From assembly GCA_017540605.1 (NCBI GenBank), contig JAFYAS010000034.1:1-64000 (forward strand): a DNA stretch of 64,000 bases, given 5' to 3'. The position numbers and the translations under genes are program-made. The notes under the pieces were generated by a model. That model made no database searches and was not told the DNA's origin. It saw nothing but the letters and a program-made list of their open reading frames with translations. Positions 17,128-26,486 of this stretch are shown one piece after another (the first letter of the stretch is position 1; each line of letters starts with the position of its first letter). Source of the DNA: Lachnospiraceae bacterium. Lineage in GTDB: Bacteria > Bacillota > Clostridia > Lachnospirales > Lachnospiraceae.

Positions 17128-17169
17128 AAGCTCAAGAGTTTCTCAAGCCCCCCATTTTATGTCATATTC

Positions 17170-17958
17170 TTATTCAACAGCCTTATTAAGGCTTTCCGGG
17201 AGCTTGATACTCTCATATATCTCTTTATATGAGGTACTGTTCATATCCTCTATGTAATTTCTGATATAATGCTTTCTAATTCCGAGTTCATTTAGTTTAT
17301 CTGCGGCCTTGTTGTATGCAATAGCGGCAGTTTCCATATCGTCAAAGATGCCAATATTGAAGTAGCCTCTCACATGAATCTTAACCTCGAATCTTGTGAT
17401 ACCATTATCCTCAATCTGGCGTATACCCATATATTGATTAAGCACAAGGATATTTTCATAACGATAGTCGGTATCATCACCGTTCACGAATCTGAAATCC
17501 TTGCCTTCAACTGCGTAGCTTCTGATACCATATCGCGTAAGAATGCCATACTGGCTTCCATAGTCATTGAAGAAAAGCCGTCCTTGTCTGATCATCAGCT
17601 TGTGACTGGCATAAAAGAACAGATCGTCCCTGTCAAATTTTAGGACCCTGCCATCCGGCAGGTAATATTCAAAGTAGTTCTTCTTCACATAAATTGGGGT
17701 CTTAAAATAAATTCCGTTGTCTCTCAGATTCTCGATACAGATACATTTTTCAAGACTAAGAAGCTTAGGACTGTCATCACCATCCGCAATATGAAGCTTG
17801 CCTGAGATGATAGACTTTGCCTCGGAATATGCAGCGGAGGCATCCTTTTCCTTATCGTAGCTACCAAGACTGATATGCTTGCCCTTAAATGTGATATTGG
17901 CACGGTAGTATATGCTGCCATCTTTTTTTGTAGCTTTAAATGCGCCGGATCTCGCCAT
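17170..17958 (-). CDS. Protein with two AP2/ERF-like DNA-binding domains
   Basis: The 262-residue protein has an AP2-like module at each end. The first (about 12-46) reads GSIYYRANITFKGKHISLG with AAYSEA after it. The second (about 187-232) reads RFEVKIHVRGYFNIGIFDD with AAIAYNKAADKL. Three strands followed by a helix with an alanine/tyrosine pattern are the AP2 fold. The middle part (FRFVNGDDTDYRYENILVLN, about 150-170) resembles the N-terminal region of HNH homing endonucleases that carry AP2 domains, but no HNH catalytic motif is visible. It may be a DNA-binding derivative of such an endonuclease. It begins 12 bases after the fmt stop with AGGAG inside that junction, so it is probably co-transcribed with fmt. 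Target and role are unknown. Confidence 0.75.
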   Translation of the reverse strand: MARSGAFKATKKDGSIYYRANITFKGKHISLGSYDKEKDASAAYSEAKSIISGKLHIADGDDSPKLLSLEKCICIENLRDNGIYFKTPIYVKKNYFEYYLPDGRVLKFDRDDLFFYASHKLMIRQGRLFFNDYGSQYGILTRYGIRSYAVEGKDFRFVNGDDTDYRYENILVLNQYMGIRQIEDNGITRFEVKIHVRGYFNIGIFDDMETAAIAYNKAADKLNELGIRKHYIRNYIEDMNSTSYKEIYESIKLPESLNKAVE

Positions 17959-17970
17959 AATGGTACTCCT

Positions 17971-18903
17971 TTATTCTCCAAGCAAGGTGCCTTCTGTGAG
18001 AGCAAAGCCCCTTAAAAAAGCATCAGTATCCATTCTCTTTTTGCCCTCAAGCTGAAGGCTCTTAACAAGGAGACCACCATTGCCACAGACAATGGTAAAA
18101 TCCTTCTTTGTGACATTGACAATAGTACCGGGCTTTTCTGAAAAATCATCATCAATGACTATGACCTCAAAAAGCTTAAGCGTCTTACCCTCAAGCTTAG
18201 TAAAAGCTGAGGGCCAGGGATTTAAGCCCCTTATAAGTCTGTCAAGCTCTACGGCAGATTTTGAAAAATCAAGAATTCCCATATCCTTAGAAAGCATCTT
18301 TGCATAAGAGCTTTCTTCATCATTCTGCTTAACGGCTTCAGTATCATCAGCCTCGATCTTCGGAAGAGTCTCAACGATAAGCTTCGCACCTGCTACTGCA
18401 AGCTTATCATGAAGAGAGCCACCGGTCTCGTCATCAGCAATGGGAACAATACTCTTTGCAATCATATCCCCTGTATCGAGACCCTTTTCCATGTACATAA
18501 TGGTGACACCAGTCTCCTTCTCACCATCGATGATAGCTCTTTGAATAGGAGCAGCACCTCTGTACTTCGGAAGAAGAGAAGCGTGAATATTAACGCATCC
18601 ATATCTTGGCAGCTCCAGAATAGCCTCCGGAAGAATCTGCCCAAAGGCTGCAACCACAATGATCTCAGGCTTTAAGCCTTCAAGAATCTCTATAAACTTT
18701 TCATCCTTAACCTTTAAAGGCTGATAAACAGGAATATCATATTTAACCGCACATTCCTTAACGGGAGTAAACTGCATCGCCTTCCCGCGCCCCTTGGGCT
18801 TGTCCGGTTGCGTAACAACAGCAACCACCTCATGTCCCGCCTTGATCATTTCCTCAAGAGGAAACACCGCAAAATCCGGTGTTCCCATATATACTATACG
18901 CAT
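17971..18903 (-). CDS. fmt: Methionyl-tRNA formyltransferase
   Basis: The 310-residue enzyme transfers a formyl group from 10-formyl-tetrahydrofolate to initiator Met-tRNA in the cytoplasm. The N-terminal formyltransferase domain shows MGTPDFAV at the start, VNIHASLLPKYRGAAPIQRA (catalytic Asn/His region) and the later ETGVTIMYMEKGLDTGDM. The C-terminal OB-like domain includes LNPWPSAFTKL. Length is typical. AAGGAGATG precedes the ATG. The usual neighbour def is absent, and the AP2-domain gene takes the downstream position. Confidence 0.97.
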   Translation of the reverse strand: MRIVYMGTPDFAVFPLEEMIKAGHEVVAVVTQPDKPKGRGKAMQFTPVKECAVKYDIPVYQPLKVKDEKFIEILEGLKPEIIVVAAFGQILPEAILELPRYGCVNIHASLLPKYRGAAPIQRAIIDGEKETGVTIMYMEKGLDTGDMIAKSIVPIADDETGGSLHDKLAVAGAKLIVETLPKIEADDTEAVKQNDEESSYAKMLSKDMGILDFSKSAVELDRLIRGLNPWPSAFTKLEGKTLKLFEVIVIDDDFSEKPGTIVNVTKKDFTIVCGNGGLLVKSLQLEGKKRMDTDAFLRGFALTEGTLLGE

Positions 18904-19190
18904 ATGCTCATCTCCTTACATAATCCCTACATGATGCGTTTCATCGCATACTGATAATTTATAGCAACACACTGATTATATTCTGAAAGTCCATATAATG
19001 CAATAATACATTCTTCATTCAATGTTTTTTAATATCACCAAATAGTATTCTCTAAATTTTACTACAGTCAAAATATTAAAAGTCTTTTGCTATTAATCAC
19101 AAACTCAAACAGATTAGTAGTTTTACTTTCAACCAATAACAACTAACTATTTATTCCCTTTATACCCAGCCAAAAGCACACAAACGAAAT
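18904..19190. other. AT-rich intergenic stretch
   Basis: This part of the divergent fmt/rsmB region must hold the fmt promoter on the minus strand. I see no gene, strong hairpin or clear regulatory site in it. The inverted-repeat element follows from 19191. Confidence 0.4.
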
Positions 19191-19335
19191 CAGGGAGGAG
19201 CGACATATATATCCTAAGCCGTACTCCATTTTTACGCCGGCACTTAGCGACCGAATTTTGGTCACTTATGTGTCCGCTGCGTAAAAATAGAAGCGAGAGC
19301 GGGTACGGCGTGGATTATATGTTACTCCTCCCCTG
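19191..19335. repeat. Long near-palindromic intergenic element (element A)
   Basis: The ends CAGGGAGGAG (19191-19200) and CTCCTCCCCTG (19325-19335) pair. Moving inward, ACATATA pairs with TATATGT, GCCGTAC with GTACGGC (19218-19224 with 19312-19318), and ATTTTTACGC with GCGTAAAAAT. The tip is GACC-GAATTTT-GGTC. The whole 145 bases fold on themselves. A core at 19245-19286 is nearly the same as 35357-35397. It sits about 55 bp before the rsmB promoter. Confidence 0.85.
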
Positions 19336-19389
19336 CAATATGCTGACAAGCTTTTGGCGAATTAGGTGTCATAAAGCCATAAAAAACAT

Positions 19390-19418
19390 TTGCAAATACC
19401 CTTTTCACAAGCTATAAT
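19390..19418 (+). promoter_or_regulatory. Promoter of the rsmB-thiN operon
   Basis: TTGCAA (19390-19395), a 17-base spacer and consensus TATAAT (19413-19418) predict a start near 19425. This rules out the longer reading frame that would begin at 19390 and supports the ATG at 19459. Confidence 0.8.
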
Positions 19419-19458
19419 AAGTTGTCGTTTTTTGCACAAAAACAGGAAAGGCGCCCAC

Positions 19459-20805
19459 ATGAGCGAAGTAGATATCAGAGAAACTGCTCTGCAGATACTC
19501 ACAGACATAGAACAAAAAAACAAGGACAGCCGTAAAGCATTACAGGCGGCACTTATGAGACTTCGATTTGAAGACAAGACAAAACGCGCCTTCTTATCGA
19601 AGCTGGTCACGGGAACCATGGAGAGAAAACTCTTCCTCGATCATATACTTGATCAGTTCTCAAAGACTCCTATGAGAAAATGTAAGCCGGTCATAAGGAA
19701 CATTCTAAGGATGACAGTATATCAGATATGGTATATGGATTCCGTGCCGGATACGGCAGCAGTAAATGAAGCGGTAAAGCTTGCAAAAAAGAAGGGTTTT
19801 GCGACATTGTCCGGCTTTGTAAACGGAGTATTGAGGAATGTGATAAGAAAAAAGGACGAGATCATATTTCCTGATAAAGAGACAGATTATGAGGCATATC
19901 TATCGGTAATGTATTCAATGCCGATTTGGCTCGTAAGGAAAATGCTAACAGATCATGATAGGAAAACATTAGAGACCATACTAAGATCAACCCTTGATGA
20001 GCGCGAAACAACAATAAGAATAAACGGTAAAAAGACAACAAAGGAAGGACTAAAAGAAAGAATAGAAAAAGCAGGAATAACCGTAACAGAAGCAGAATAT
20101 CTAAAGGATCGTGCATTAAAGATAGCAGATTTTGATAATATAAAGAGAGTACCCGGATTTAAGGAAGGTCTGTTCTATGTTCAGGATGAAAGCTCAATGT
20201 TTGTGGGAGAGATAGTCGGTGTAAAGGAAGGCGATATCGTCTATGATCTGTGCGCTGCACCTGGCGGAAAAGCTACGGATATGGCAGAAAGAGGGGCGAT
20301 AGTAACAGCCTTTGATGTAACAGAGGAAAAATGCGACCTCATAAGAGAGAATATAGAAAGAACAGGACTTGATGGGATCACGATCATAAAAAAGGATGCG
20401 ACAAAATATGATGAAACACTAAAGGAGAGAGCAGATATCGTAATATGCGATGTGCCCTGCTCAGGACTCGGAGTAATAAGAAAGCATCCCGATATAAAAT
20501 ACAGGCTAACAAAGGAAGAGCTTTCAGAGCTTGTAATATTGCAAAGAAGGATACTTGATAATGCCTATAGGTATCTGAAAAAAGGCGGAACCTTGATACT
20601 TTCAACCTGTACCATCAATCCCGATGAGAATGAAAAAAACAGAGCCTACATCCTGGATAATTATGATGTGGAGACTGTGCCGATCACGGAGGAACTTCCT
20701 GAAGAGTTAAAAGGAAACACCACAGATCTTGGCTATCTGACATTGCTTCCCGGAGTAGCAAGGTGTGACGGCTTTTTCATATCGAAGTATAAAAAAGTAG
20801 GATAA
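19459..20805 (+). CDS. rsmB: 16S rRNA (cytosine-967 C5) methyltransferase RsmB
   Basis: The 448-residue protein methylates C967 of 16S rRNA with SAM. Residues 1-140 form a NusB-like RNA-binding domain (ALQILTDIEQ, AFLSKLVTGTMER, VNGVLRN). The C-terminal Rossmann methyltransferase has the SAM loop CAAPGGKATDMAE and the two catalytic cysteines in DVPCSGLG and STCTINPDENE. The start has AGGAAAGG eight bases upstream. It opens a tightly packed seven-gene operon of translation and signalling genes conserved across Firmicutes. Confidence 0.96.
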   Translation: MSEVDIRETALQILTDIEQKNKDSRKALQAALMRLRFEDKTKRAFLSKLVTGTMERKLFLDHILDQFSKTPMRKCKPVIRNILRMTVYQIWYMDSVPDTAAVNEAVKLAKKKGFATLSGFVNGVLRNVIRKKDEIIFPDKETDYEAYLSVMYSMPIWLVRKMLTDHDRKTLETILRSTLDERETTIRINGKKTTKEGLKERIEKAGITVTEAEYLKDRALKIADFDNIKRVPGFKEGLFYVQDESSMFVGEIVGVKEGDIVYDLCAAPGGKATDMAERGAIVTAFDVTEEKCDLIRENIERTGLDGITIIKKDATKYDETLKERADIVICDVPCSGLGVIRKHPDIKYRLTKEELSELVILQRRILDNAYRYLKKGGTLILSTCTINPDENEKNRAYILDNYDVETVPITEELPEELKGNTTDLGYLTLLPGVARCDGFFISKYKKVG

Positions 20806-20806
20806 T

Positions 20807-21835
20807 ATGACAGATATAAAATCAATGAACCTAGAAGAGCTAAGAGAATATTTGAAGGGAATGGGAGAAAAGCCATTTCGTGCGGATCAGCTCTACGAGT
20901 GGATGCATAAAAAGCATGTAAGAAGCATTGATGAGATGACCAATATAAGCAAGAGCCTGAGAAACAGGATATCGGGGGATATCATTTTCGTAGAGATGGT
21001 AGATAGGCTTATATCAAAGGTAGATGGAACCAATAAATTCCTTTTTAAGCTTAACGACGGACATGTGGTGGAGAGCGTGTTTATGCCCTATGAACATGGC
21101 AATTCCGTGTGTATATCATCACAGGTGGGTTGCAGGATGGGCTGTACATTTTGTGCATCCACCATCGGAGGACTTACTAGGAATCTTGAACCCTCCGAGA
21201 TGCTTGAACAGATATATGCCATAGAGGATATCACCGAAGAGAGAGTGTCCAATATAGTGGTCATGGGAACGGGAGAGCCCCTTGACAACTTTGACAATCT
21301 ATTGAAATTTATAGAGCTGATATCATCAAAGAACGGCCTTGGTATCAGTCAAAGAAATATCACTGTATCAAGCTGCGGTATAGTACCGAGGATATATGAG
21401 CTGGCATATAAAAAGCTGCAGATCACATTTGCCATATCACTTCATGCGCCCAATGATGAGGCGAGAAGAAAGCTGATGCCGGTGGCAAAGACCTATTCCA
21501 TAGCAGAGCTAATGGCGGCGGCGAAATATTATTTTGAGGCCACAGGAAGGCGTATAACCTTCGAATATAGCCTGGTTGCGGGAGAAAATGACAGTGAGGA
21601 GTACGCAAATGAGCTGTCACGCCTTGTAAAAGGTATGAACTGCCATATCAATCTGATACCCGTAAATCCCATAAAAGAGCGGAAATATGAGCGTGCAACC
21701 CGTGATTCTGTAGAGAAATTCAAATTTATACTTGAAAAAAATAGAATAAATGTTACTATAAGGAGAGGTATGGGCAGAGATATCGATGCTGCCTGTGGCC
21801 AGTTAAGAAAGAAATATATGGAGGCAGGTAAGTGA
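20807..21835 (+). CDS. rlmN: 23S rRNA/tRNA adenine-C2 methyltransferase RlmN (radical SAM)
   Basis: The 342-residue radical-SAM enzyme methylates C2 of A2503 in 23S rRNA and A37 in some tRNAs. The [4Fe-4S] ligands are in CRMGCTFC (Cys109, 113, 116). The methylated cysteine is at the C-terminal AACGQL (about Cys330). GTGEPLDN and the N-terminal helix bundle (LREYLKGMGEKPFRADQLY) are typical. It begins one base after the rsmB stop and overlaps the phosphatase gene by four bases. Confidence 0.97.
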   Translation: MTDIKSMNLEELREYLKGMGEKPFRADQLYEWMHKKHVRSIDEMTNISKSLRNRISGDIIFVEMVDRLISKVDGTNKFLFKLNDGHVVESVFMPYEHGNSVCISSQVGCRMGCTFCASTIGGLTRNLEPSEMLEQIYAIEDITEERVSNIVVMGTGEPLDNFDNLLKFIELISSKNGLGISQRNITVSSCGIVPRIYELAYKKLQITFAISLHAPNDEARRKLMPVAKTYSIAELMAAAKYYFEATGRRITFEYSLVAGENDSEEYANELSRLVKGMNCHINLIPVNPIKERKYERATRDSVEKFKFILEKNRINVTIRRGMGRDIDAACGQLRKKYMEAGK

Positions 21836-22554
21836 CAGGTTTTGGAAAAACTGATATAGGGATGAAACGCAAGGTCAATCAGGACAGTATGTTTTGCTCC
21901 AATGATCCTGTCGGCAGGCTTCCCAATCTGTACATAGTTGCAGATGGTATGGGCGGACACAATGCGGGCGATTACGCCTCAAGATGCGCCATAGATACTA
22001 TGAGAGATTTTATCGAGGGCTGCGATCAGGACAACCCCATAACTGTTTTGAAATATGCCATCATCACAGCCAACAGACAGGTTCTAAAGGACGCGAAGAA
22101 TAAGGCAGAGCTTCGGGGCATGGGAACAACAGTGGTCTGTTGTGTGATCAAGGATGGAAGACTATTTGTTGCAAATATGGGAGATTCGAGACTTTATCGG
22201 ATCGGAGCCAATGATATAGAGCAGGTAACCCTTGATCATTCCCTTGTGGAGGAGCTCATCCGTTCAGGTCAGATAGAGAGAGACAGGATAAGCACACATC
22301 CTGAGAAGAATATCATAACAAGGGCAGTAGGTGCCCAGGAGAATGTGGTGCCCGACTTCTTTGAGATAGAACTGAAAGAGAGCGATAGGGTGCTTTTGTG
22401 CTCGGACGGACTCTACAATATGGTAGAGGATGACGAGATACTTGATATAGTGAATGAAGGTCATGATATAGAGACAACAGTTGATAAATTGATAAAAAGA
22501 GCAAATTACTACGGTGGAAAAGACAACATAGGTATAGTGTTGATAGGAGAGTAA
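21832..22554 (+). CDS. prpC: PP2C-type serine/threonine phosphatase (Stp/PrpC)
   Basis: The 240-residue metal-dependent phosphatase removes phosphate from targets of the adjacent PASTA kinase. The metal-binding motifs are present: NQDS near residue 17, VADGMGGHNAGD (about 37-48), GTTVV, NMGDSRLY, LCSDGL and GGKDNIG. It starts with GTG inside the end of rlmN (GTGA overlap), so translation is coupled. The kinase gene starts six bases after its stop. Confidence 0.96.
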   Translation: MTGFGKTDIGMKRKVNQDSMFCSNDPVGRLPNLYIVADGMGGHNAGDYASRCAIDTMRDFIEGCDQDNPITVLKYAIITANRQVLKDAKNKAELRGMGTTVVCCVIKDGRLFVANMGDSRLYRIGANDIEQVTLDHSLVEELIRSGQIERDRISTHPEKNIITRAVGAQENVVPDFFEIELKESDRVLLCSDGLYNMVEDDEILDIVNEGHDIETTVDKLIKRANYYGGKDNIGIVLIGE

Positions 22555-22560
22555 ATTAAA

Positions 22561-24930
22561 ATGATAAAACCGGGAACTATTATAGGAGACAGATATGAGA
22601 TTTCGGAGACCGTCGGTGCGGGCGGTATGTCCATAGTATATAAGGCAAAGGATCATAAGCTCAATAGATATGTGGCTTTGAAGATGCTAAAGCCGGAATT
22701 CTCAGATGACAAGAATTTTGTAACGAAGTTCAGAGTAGAGGCTCAGTCTTCTGCCTGCCTTTCACATCCCAATATCGTAAGTGTGTATGATGTAGGAGAG
22801 GATGACGGTATCTACTACATCGTAATGGAGCTTGTAGAGGGTATCACCTTAAAAGAATATATCATGAGACAGGGACATCTATCCGTTGAGCAGAGTATCA
22901 ATTTTGCTCTTCAGATAGCATCAGGTATAGAGGTTGCTCATGACAATCATATCATTCACAGAGATATAAAGCCACAGAACATCATAGTTTCAAAGAATGG
23001 TGTGCTGAAGGTAACTGACTTCGGTATTGCAAGGGCTGCTACCTCCAATACCATTTCTCCTACTGCTATGGGAAGTGTACACTATATTTCACCTGAGCAG
23101 GCAAGGGGAGGCTATTCCGATGAGAGAAGTGATATCTATTCTCTTGGTATTACAATGTTCGAGATGCTCACCGGACATGTACCCTTTGAGGGAGACAACA
23201 ATGTATCAGTAGCTCTTATGCATATCCAGGAGGATATGGTTTCACCGAGAGCATATTATCCCGATATTCCTCTCAGTATGGAGAAGATCGTATTTAAGTG
23301 TACACAAAAGAGAGCGGAGAGAAGATATCTTACAGCCAATGCACTTATCTCAGATCTTAAAAAGCTGGCAATGGATCCCTATGCTGACATAGATGTGGGA
23401 GTGATGTCAAACTACAACAATGGTCCCACAGTGATGATGAGTGCTGCTGAGCTTGAAGCCATTAAAAATGGCGCTATGATAAAGCCTATGGATGCTTCCG
23501 GAACAGGTGAGCTTAGAAATCAGGGTGCTCAGTCACAGATACAGGTTCCTGAGATAAAGAAAAAGAATATAGACAATCGACTTGATGAGATCATGAAGAA
23601 TGATCAGTTCCCGGCCTCTGATTTTGAGACCGAGGAAGAAGAGGAGGAATACGAGGAGCAGGAGGAATACGAAGAGGAGAGACAGCCAAGGAGACCTCAA
23701 AAGCCTGCAAATACCAAGCCTCAGAGACGCCCTGTAAAGGAAGAGCCTGAGGAGGAAGAGGATGAGATCGATATTGATGATGAGATGGAGCTTGATCCCA
23801 GACTTGAAAAGGCTGCTCTTATCGGTGGTATTGCAGTAGCGGTTCTTATCTGTATATTCCTGATGATAGGAATATCAAAGATGACAGGTTGGTTCAAGTT
23901 CGGTGGTGATTCAACAACCACAGAGGCAACCACGGAAGCTACCGATTCTACAGATGAAACTACTGAGGCAACTACAGAGGCAAGCGAGGCTTCAAGTGTA
24001 CTTATGATCAATGTAGTAGGAAGGTCTCAGGAGGAGGCAGTGACATTACTTACTGCGGCAGGTATCACCTCTGATATGTACACTGTTGAGTATGAGAACA
24101 GTAAGGAAGTAGAAAAAGGCGTTGTTATCAATCAGAGCGTCAATGAAGGCAACCAGGTAACCAAGGACAGCAAGCTTGTGATCACTGTAAGCGGTGGTGC
24201 CAAGACCGTGAAGATTCCCGATATAAAGGGCAAGGATGCAAAGGATGCCCAGGAGACCTTAAAGGCTGCCGGCTTTGATGTATCAGTCAAGTATGATTAT
24301 AGCGAAGAGGTAGAGAAGGACAAGGTTGTAGGTACAGATCCCAAGGCTGATTCAGAGGTGCCTGAGGGAAGCAAGGTTACCATTATCGTAAGCAACGGTA
24401 AGGAGATCACAGAGACTATAGTTCCTGATCTTAAGGGTAAGACCAAGAAGGAGGCAAAGAAACTTCTTGAGGAAGCTAAGCTTGAGCTTGGTGAGGTTAC
24501 GGAAGAGGTTTCTGAGGATGTTGAGGCAGGAAAGGTTATCAGACAGAGCATAGCTGCCAATACTTCTGTTACAGCAGGTAACAAGGTGGATATCACCATC
24601 AGCAAAGGAACTGAGAAGAAGACCTCAAGCTATACCGCATCATTTAGCGGAGATATAGAGAATAATGGTTATACCTTTGAAGAGGGCGAGACCGCAAATG
24701 TCAAACTGGTATTCAACTATGACGGCGGTAAGACCAATTATACTCTCTTAAAGGGTGAGTACGAAGGCGGTGCCTTCCCTATAGATGTGGGAAGCTGCGA
24801 GAATGTAACCGGACTTTCAAAGAATACAGGTTCATGTACTCTCACCGTTATAAGCAGTAATGGTACTGATATATCTGCTTACTTCACCATCAGCAGTGTA
24901 ACCATTACCTTCAAGGAAGTAACTGAGTAA
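22561..24930 (+). CDS. prkC: PASTA-domain serine/threonine protein kinase (PrkC/Stk1)
   Basis: The 789-residue membrane kinase senses muropeptides or lipid II and controls growth and wall synthesis. The cytoplasmic kinase domain (about 10-275) has the P-loop VGAGGMSIVYKA, ALKML (Lys), HRDIKPQNIIV and DFGIARA. An acidic, Pro/Arg-containing juxtamembrane region and a membrane helix at about 417-437 follow. A Thr/Glu-rich spacer leads to three PASTA repeats (about 480-548, 549-618, 619-687). A further C-terminal beta domain of about 100 residues follows (690-789), beyond the usual PASTA array. The stop shares one base with the ATG of rsgA. Confidence 0.97.
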   Translation: MIKPGTIIGDRYEISETVGAGGMSIVYKAKDHKLNRYVALKMLKPEFSDDKNFVTKFRVEAQSSACLSHPNIVSVYDVGEDDGIYYIVMELVEGITLKEYIMRQGHLSVEQSINFALQIASGIEVAHDNHIIHRDIKPQNIIVSKNGVLKVTDFGIARAATSNTISPTAMGSVHYISPEQARGGYSDERSDIYSLGITMFEMLTGHVPFEGDNNVSVALMHIQEDMVSPRAYYPDIPLSMEKIVFKCTQKRAERRYLTANALISDLKKLAMDPYADIDVGVMSNYNNGPTVMMSAAELEAIKNGAMIKPMDASGTGELRNQGAQSQIQVPEIKKKNIDNRLDEIMKNDQFPASDFETEEEEEEYEEQEEYEEERQPRRPQKPANTKPQRRPVKEEPEEEEDEIDIDDEMELDPRLEKAALIGGIAVAVLICIFLMIGISKMTGWFKFGGDSTTTEATTEATDSTDETTEATTEASEASSVLMINVVGRSQEEAVTLLTAAGITSDMYTVEYENSKEVEKGVVINQSVNEGNQVTKDSKLVITVSGGAKTVKIPDIKGKDAKDAQETLKAAGFDVSVKYDYSEEVEKDKVVGTDPKADSEVPEGSKVTIIVSNGKEITETIVPDLKGKTKKEAKKLLEEAKLELGEVTEEVSEDVEAGKVIRQSIAANTSVTAGNKVDITISKGTEKKTSSYTASFSGDIENNGYTFEEGETANVKLVFNYDGGKTNYTLLKGEYEGGAFPIDVGSCENVTGLSKNTGSCTLTVISSNGTDISAYFTISSVTITFKEVTE

Positions 24931-25817
24931 TGCTCGGAAGGATCATAAAGGGTATAGGTGGCTTTTACTATATCTATGTTGAAGGCGTAGGTTTGGTAGA
25001 ATGCAAGGCCAAGGGTATCTTTCGAAATATGGGCATAAAGCCTATGGTGGGAGATAGCGTAGAGATTGAGCTTTTAGACAGTGATAATCTCCTTGGCAAC
25101 CTAACCGAGATAAAAACAAGAAAAAATGAGCTTATAAGACCCGCCGTCTCCAATGTTGATCAGGTGATCATCATTTTTGCGGCGGCGGATCCGGCTCCGA
25201 ATCTTAACCTGCTAGATAGGTTCTTAATTGTTATGAATCGACAGCAGGTTAAAACTTTTATATGCTTCAATAAGACTGAGCTTTCAGATGAGAGTTATCT
25301 TAAAGAGCTGGAAAAAATCTATAAGGACTGCGGTGCAAGACTTCTTTTTACCTCCAATGTGACCGGAAAGGGTATAGATGAGGTAAAGGGTCTGATAGAT
25401 GGGCGAACTACTGTCTTTGCCGGTCCCTCGGGTGTCGGCAAGTCTACCATGCTCAATACTATTTATCCGGAAGCCTGTGCGAAATCCGGAGAGATAAGCA
25501 AGAAAATAAAGCGTGGAAAGCATACCACCAGGCATTCTGAGATCATCCATATAGCGAAGGATACTTATATTATGGATACACCGGGCTTTTCGACTCTTTA
25601 TATTGATGAGTTTGAAAAGGAAGAGCTGTGGAGGTATTTTCCGGAGTTTTTGCCCTTTGAGAAGGAGTGCAGATTTGCCGGTTGCAGCCATATTGGTGAA
25701 AAATCCGAGCTTTGTGGGATAAAGTCTGCTGTGGCTGAAGAAAAGATAAGCCTTGTGCGTTATGAAAGCTATGTGAGCTTATATAAAGAGCTTGATGAAA
25801 AGAAAAAGTATAGATAA
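24930..25817 (+). CDS. rsgA: Ribosome small-subunit GTPase RsgA
   Basis: The 295-residue circularly permuted GTPase assists late 30S subunit assembly. An N-terminal OB domain precedes the GTPase core. The motifs occur in permuted order: NKTEL-type G4 (CFNKTEL), G1 GPSGVGKST and G3 DTPGF. A C-terminal zinc knuckle (CRFAGCSHIGEKSELC) closes the protein. It overlaps prkC by one base and is followed by rpe after 12 bases. Confidence 0.96.
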   Translation: MLGRIIKGIGGFYYIYVEGVGLVECKAKGIFRNMGIKPMVGDSVEIELLDSDNLLGNLTEIKTRKNELIRPAVSNVDQVIIIFAAADPAPNLNLLDRFLIVMNRQQVKTFICFNKTELSDESYLKELEKIYKDCGARLLFTSNVTGKGIDEVKGLIDGRTTVFAGPSGVGKSTMLNTIYPEACAKSGEISKKIKRGKHTTRHSEIIHIAKDTYIMDTPGFSTLYIDEFEKEELWRYFPEFLPFEKECRFAGCSHIGEKSELCGIKSAVAEEKISLVRYESYVSLYKELDEKKKYR

Positions 25818-25829
25818 ACGGAGTGTATT

Positions 25830-26486
25830 ATGAACGGGAATAAATTGTCGGTTTCAATATTGTCAGCTAATTTTACAAGGCTTGGTGAGGATATAAGAAC
25901 TGTCCTTGACGCAGGTGCCAATTGGGTGCATTTTGATGTAATGGATGGAAGCTTTGTTCCCAATATTTCCATAGGTATCCCGGTTCTTAAGTCTATAAAG
26001 AATGATATAGATTGTTTTATTGACGCTCATCTGATGATATCAGAGCCTGACCATTATCTTGAGGCGTTTGCCGATGCGGGAGCTGATCTTATCTGTGTTC
26101 ATGCTGAAGCCACAAAGCATCTTGACAGAACTGTCGATACGATAAAAAAGCTTGGTAAAAGGGCAGGTGTGGCTATCAATCCCTCCACTCCCATAGAGAC
26201 TATTAAGCTCATACTTCATAAGGTGGATATGGTGCTACTTATGAGTGTGAATCCGGGCTTTGGAGGTCAGAGCTTTATTCCTTATGTGCTTGACAAGGCG
26301 AGGGAGCTTAAAGCTCTTCGTGAGAGCCTTAGACTGGATTTTGATATTGAGATAGATGGTGGTGTGACCCTTGACAATGTAGATACGGTTCTTGATGCCG
26401 GAGTCAATATCATCGTTGCAGGATCCTCCGTATATAAGGGGGATGCAATCAAAAATGTACGGGAGTTTATGAAAAAACTATCATGA
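25830..26486 (+). CDS. rpe: Ribulose-phosphate 3-epimerase
   Basis: The 218-residue TIM-barrel enzyme interconverts ribulose-5-phosphate and xylulose-5-phosphate in the pentose phosphate pathway. Signatures are SILSANFTRLGED, HFDVMDGSFVPNIS (metal ligands), DAHLMIS, SVNPGFGGQSF and EIDGGVT with AGSSV for phosphate binding. The length is typical. GGAGTG precedes the ATG, and the stop overlaps thiN by four bases. Confidence 0.97.
   Translation: MNGNKLSVSILSANFTRLGEDIRTVLDAGANWVHFDVMDGSFVPNISIGIPVLKSIKNDIDCFIDAHLMISEPDHYLEAFADAGADLICVHAEATKHLDRTVDTIKKLGKRAGVAINPSTPIETIKLILHKVDMVLLMSVNPGFGGQSFIPYVLDKARELKALRESLRLDFDIEIDGGVTLDNVDTVLDAGVNIIVAGSSVYKGDAIKNVREFMKKLS

Noticed and set aside
19390-19458. 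N-terminal extension of RsmB
   Set aside because: The predicted promoter overlaps it, and the family N-terminus begins at 19459 with a good ribosome site.
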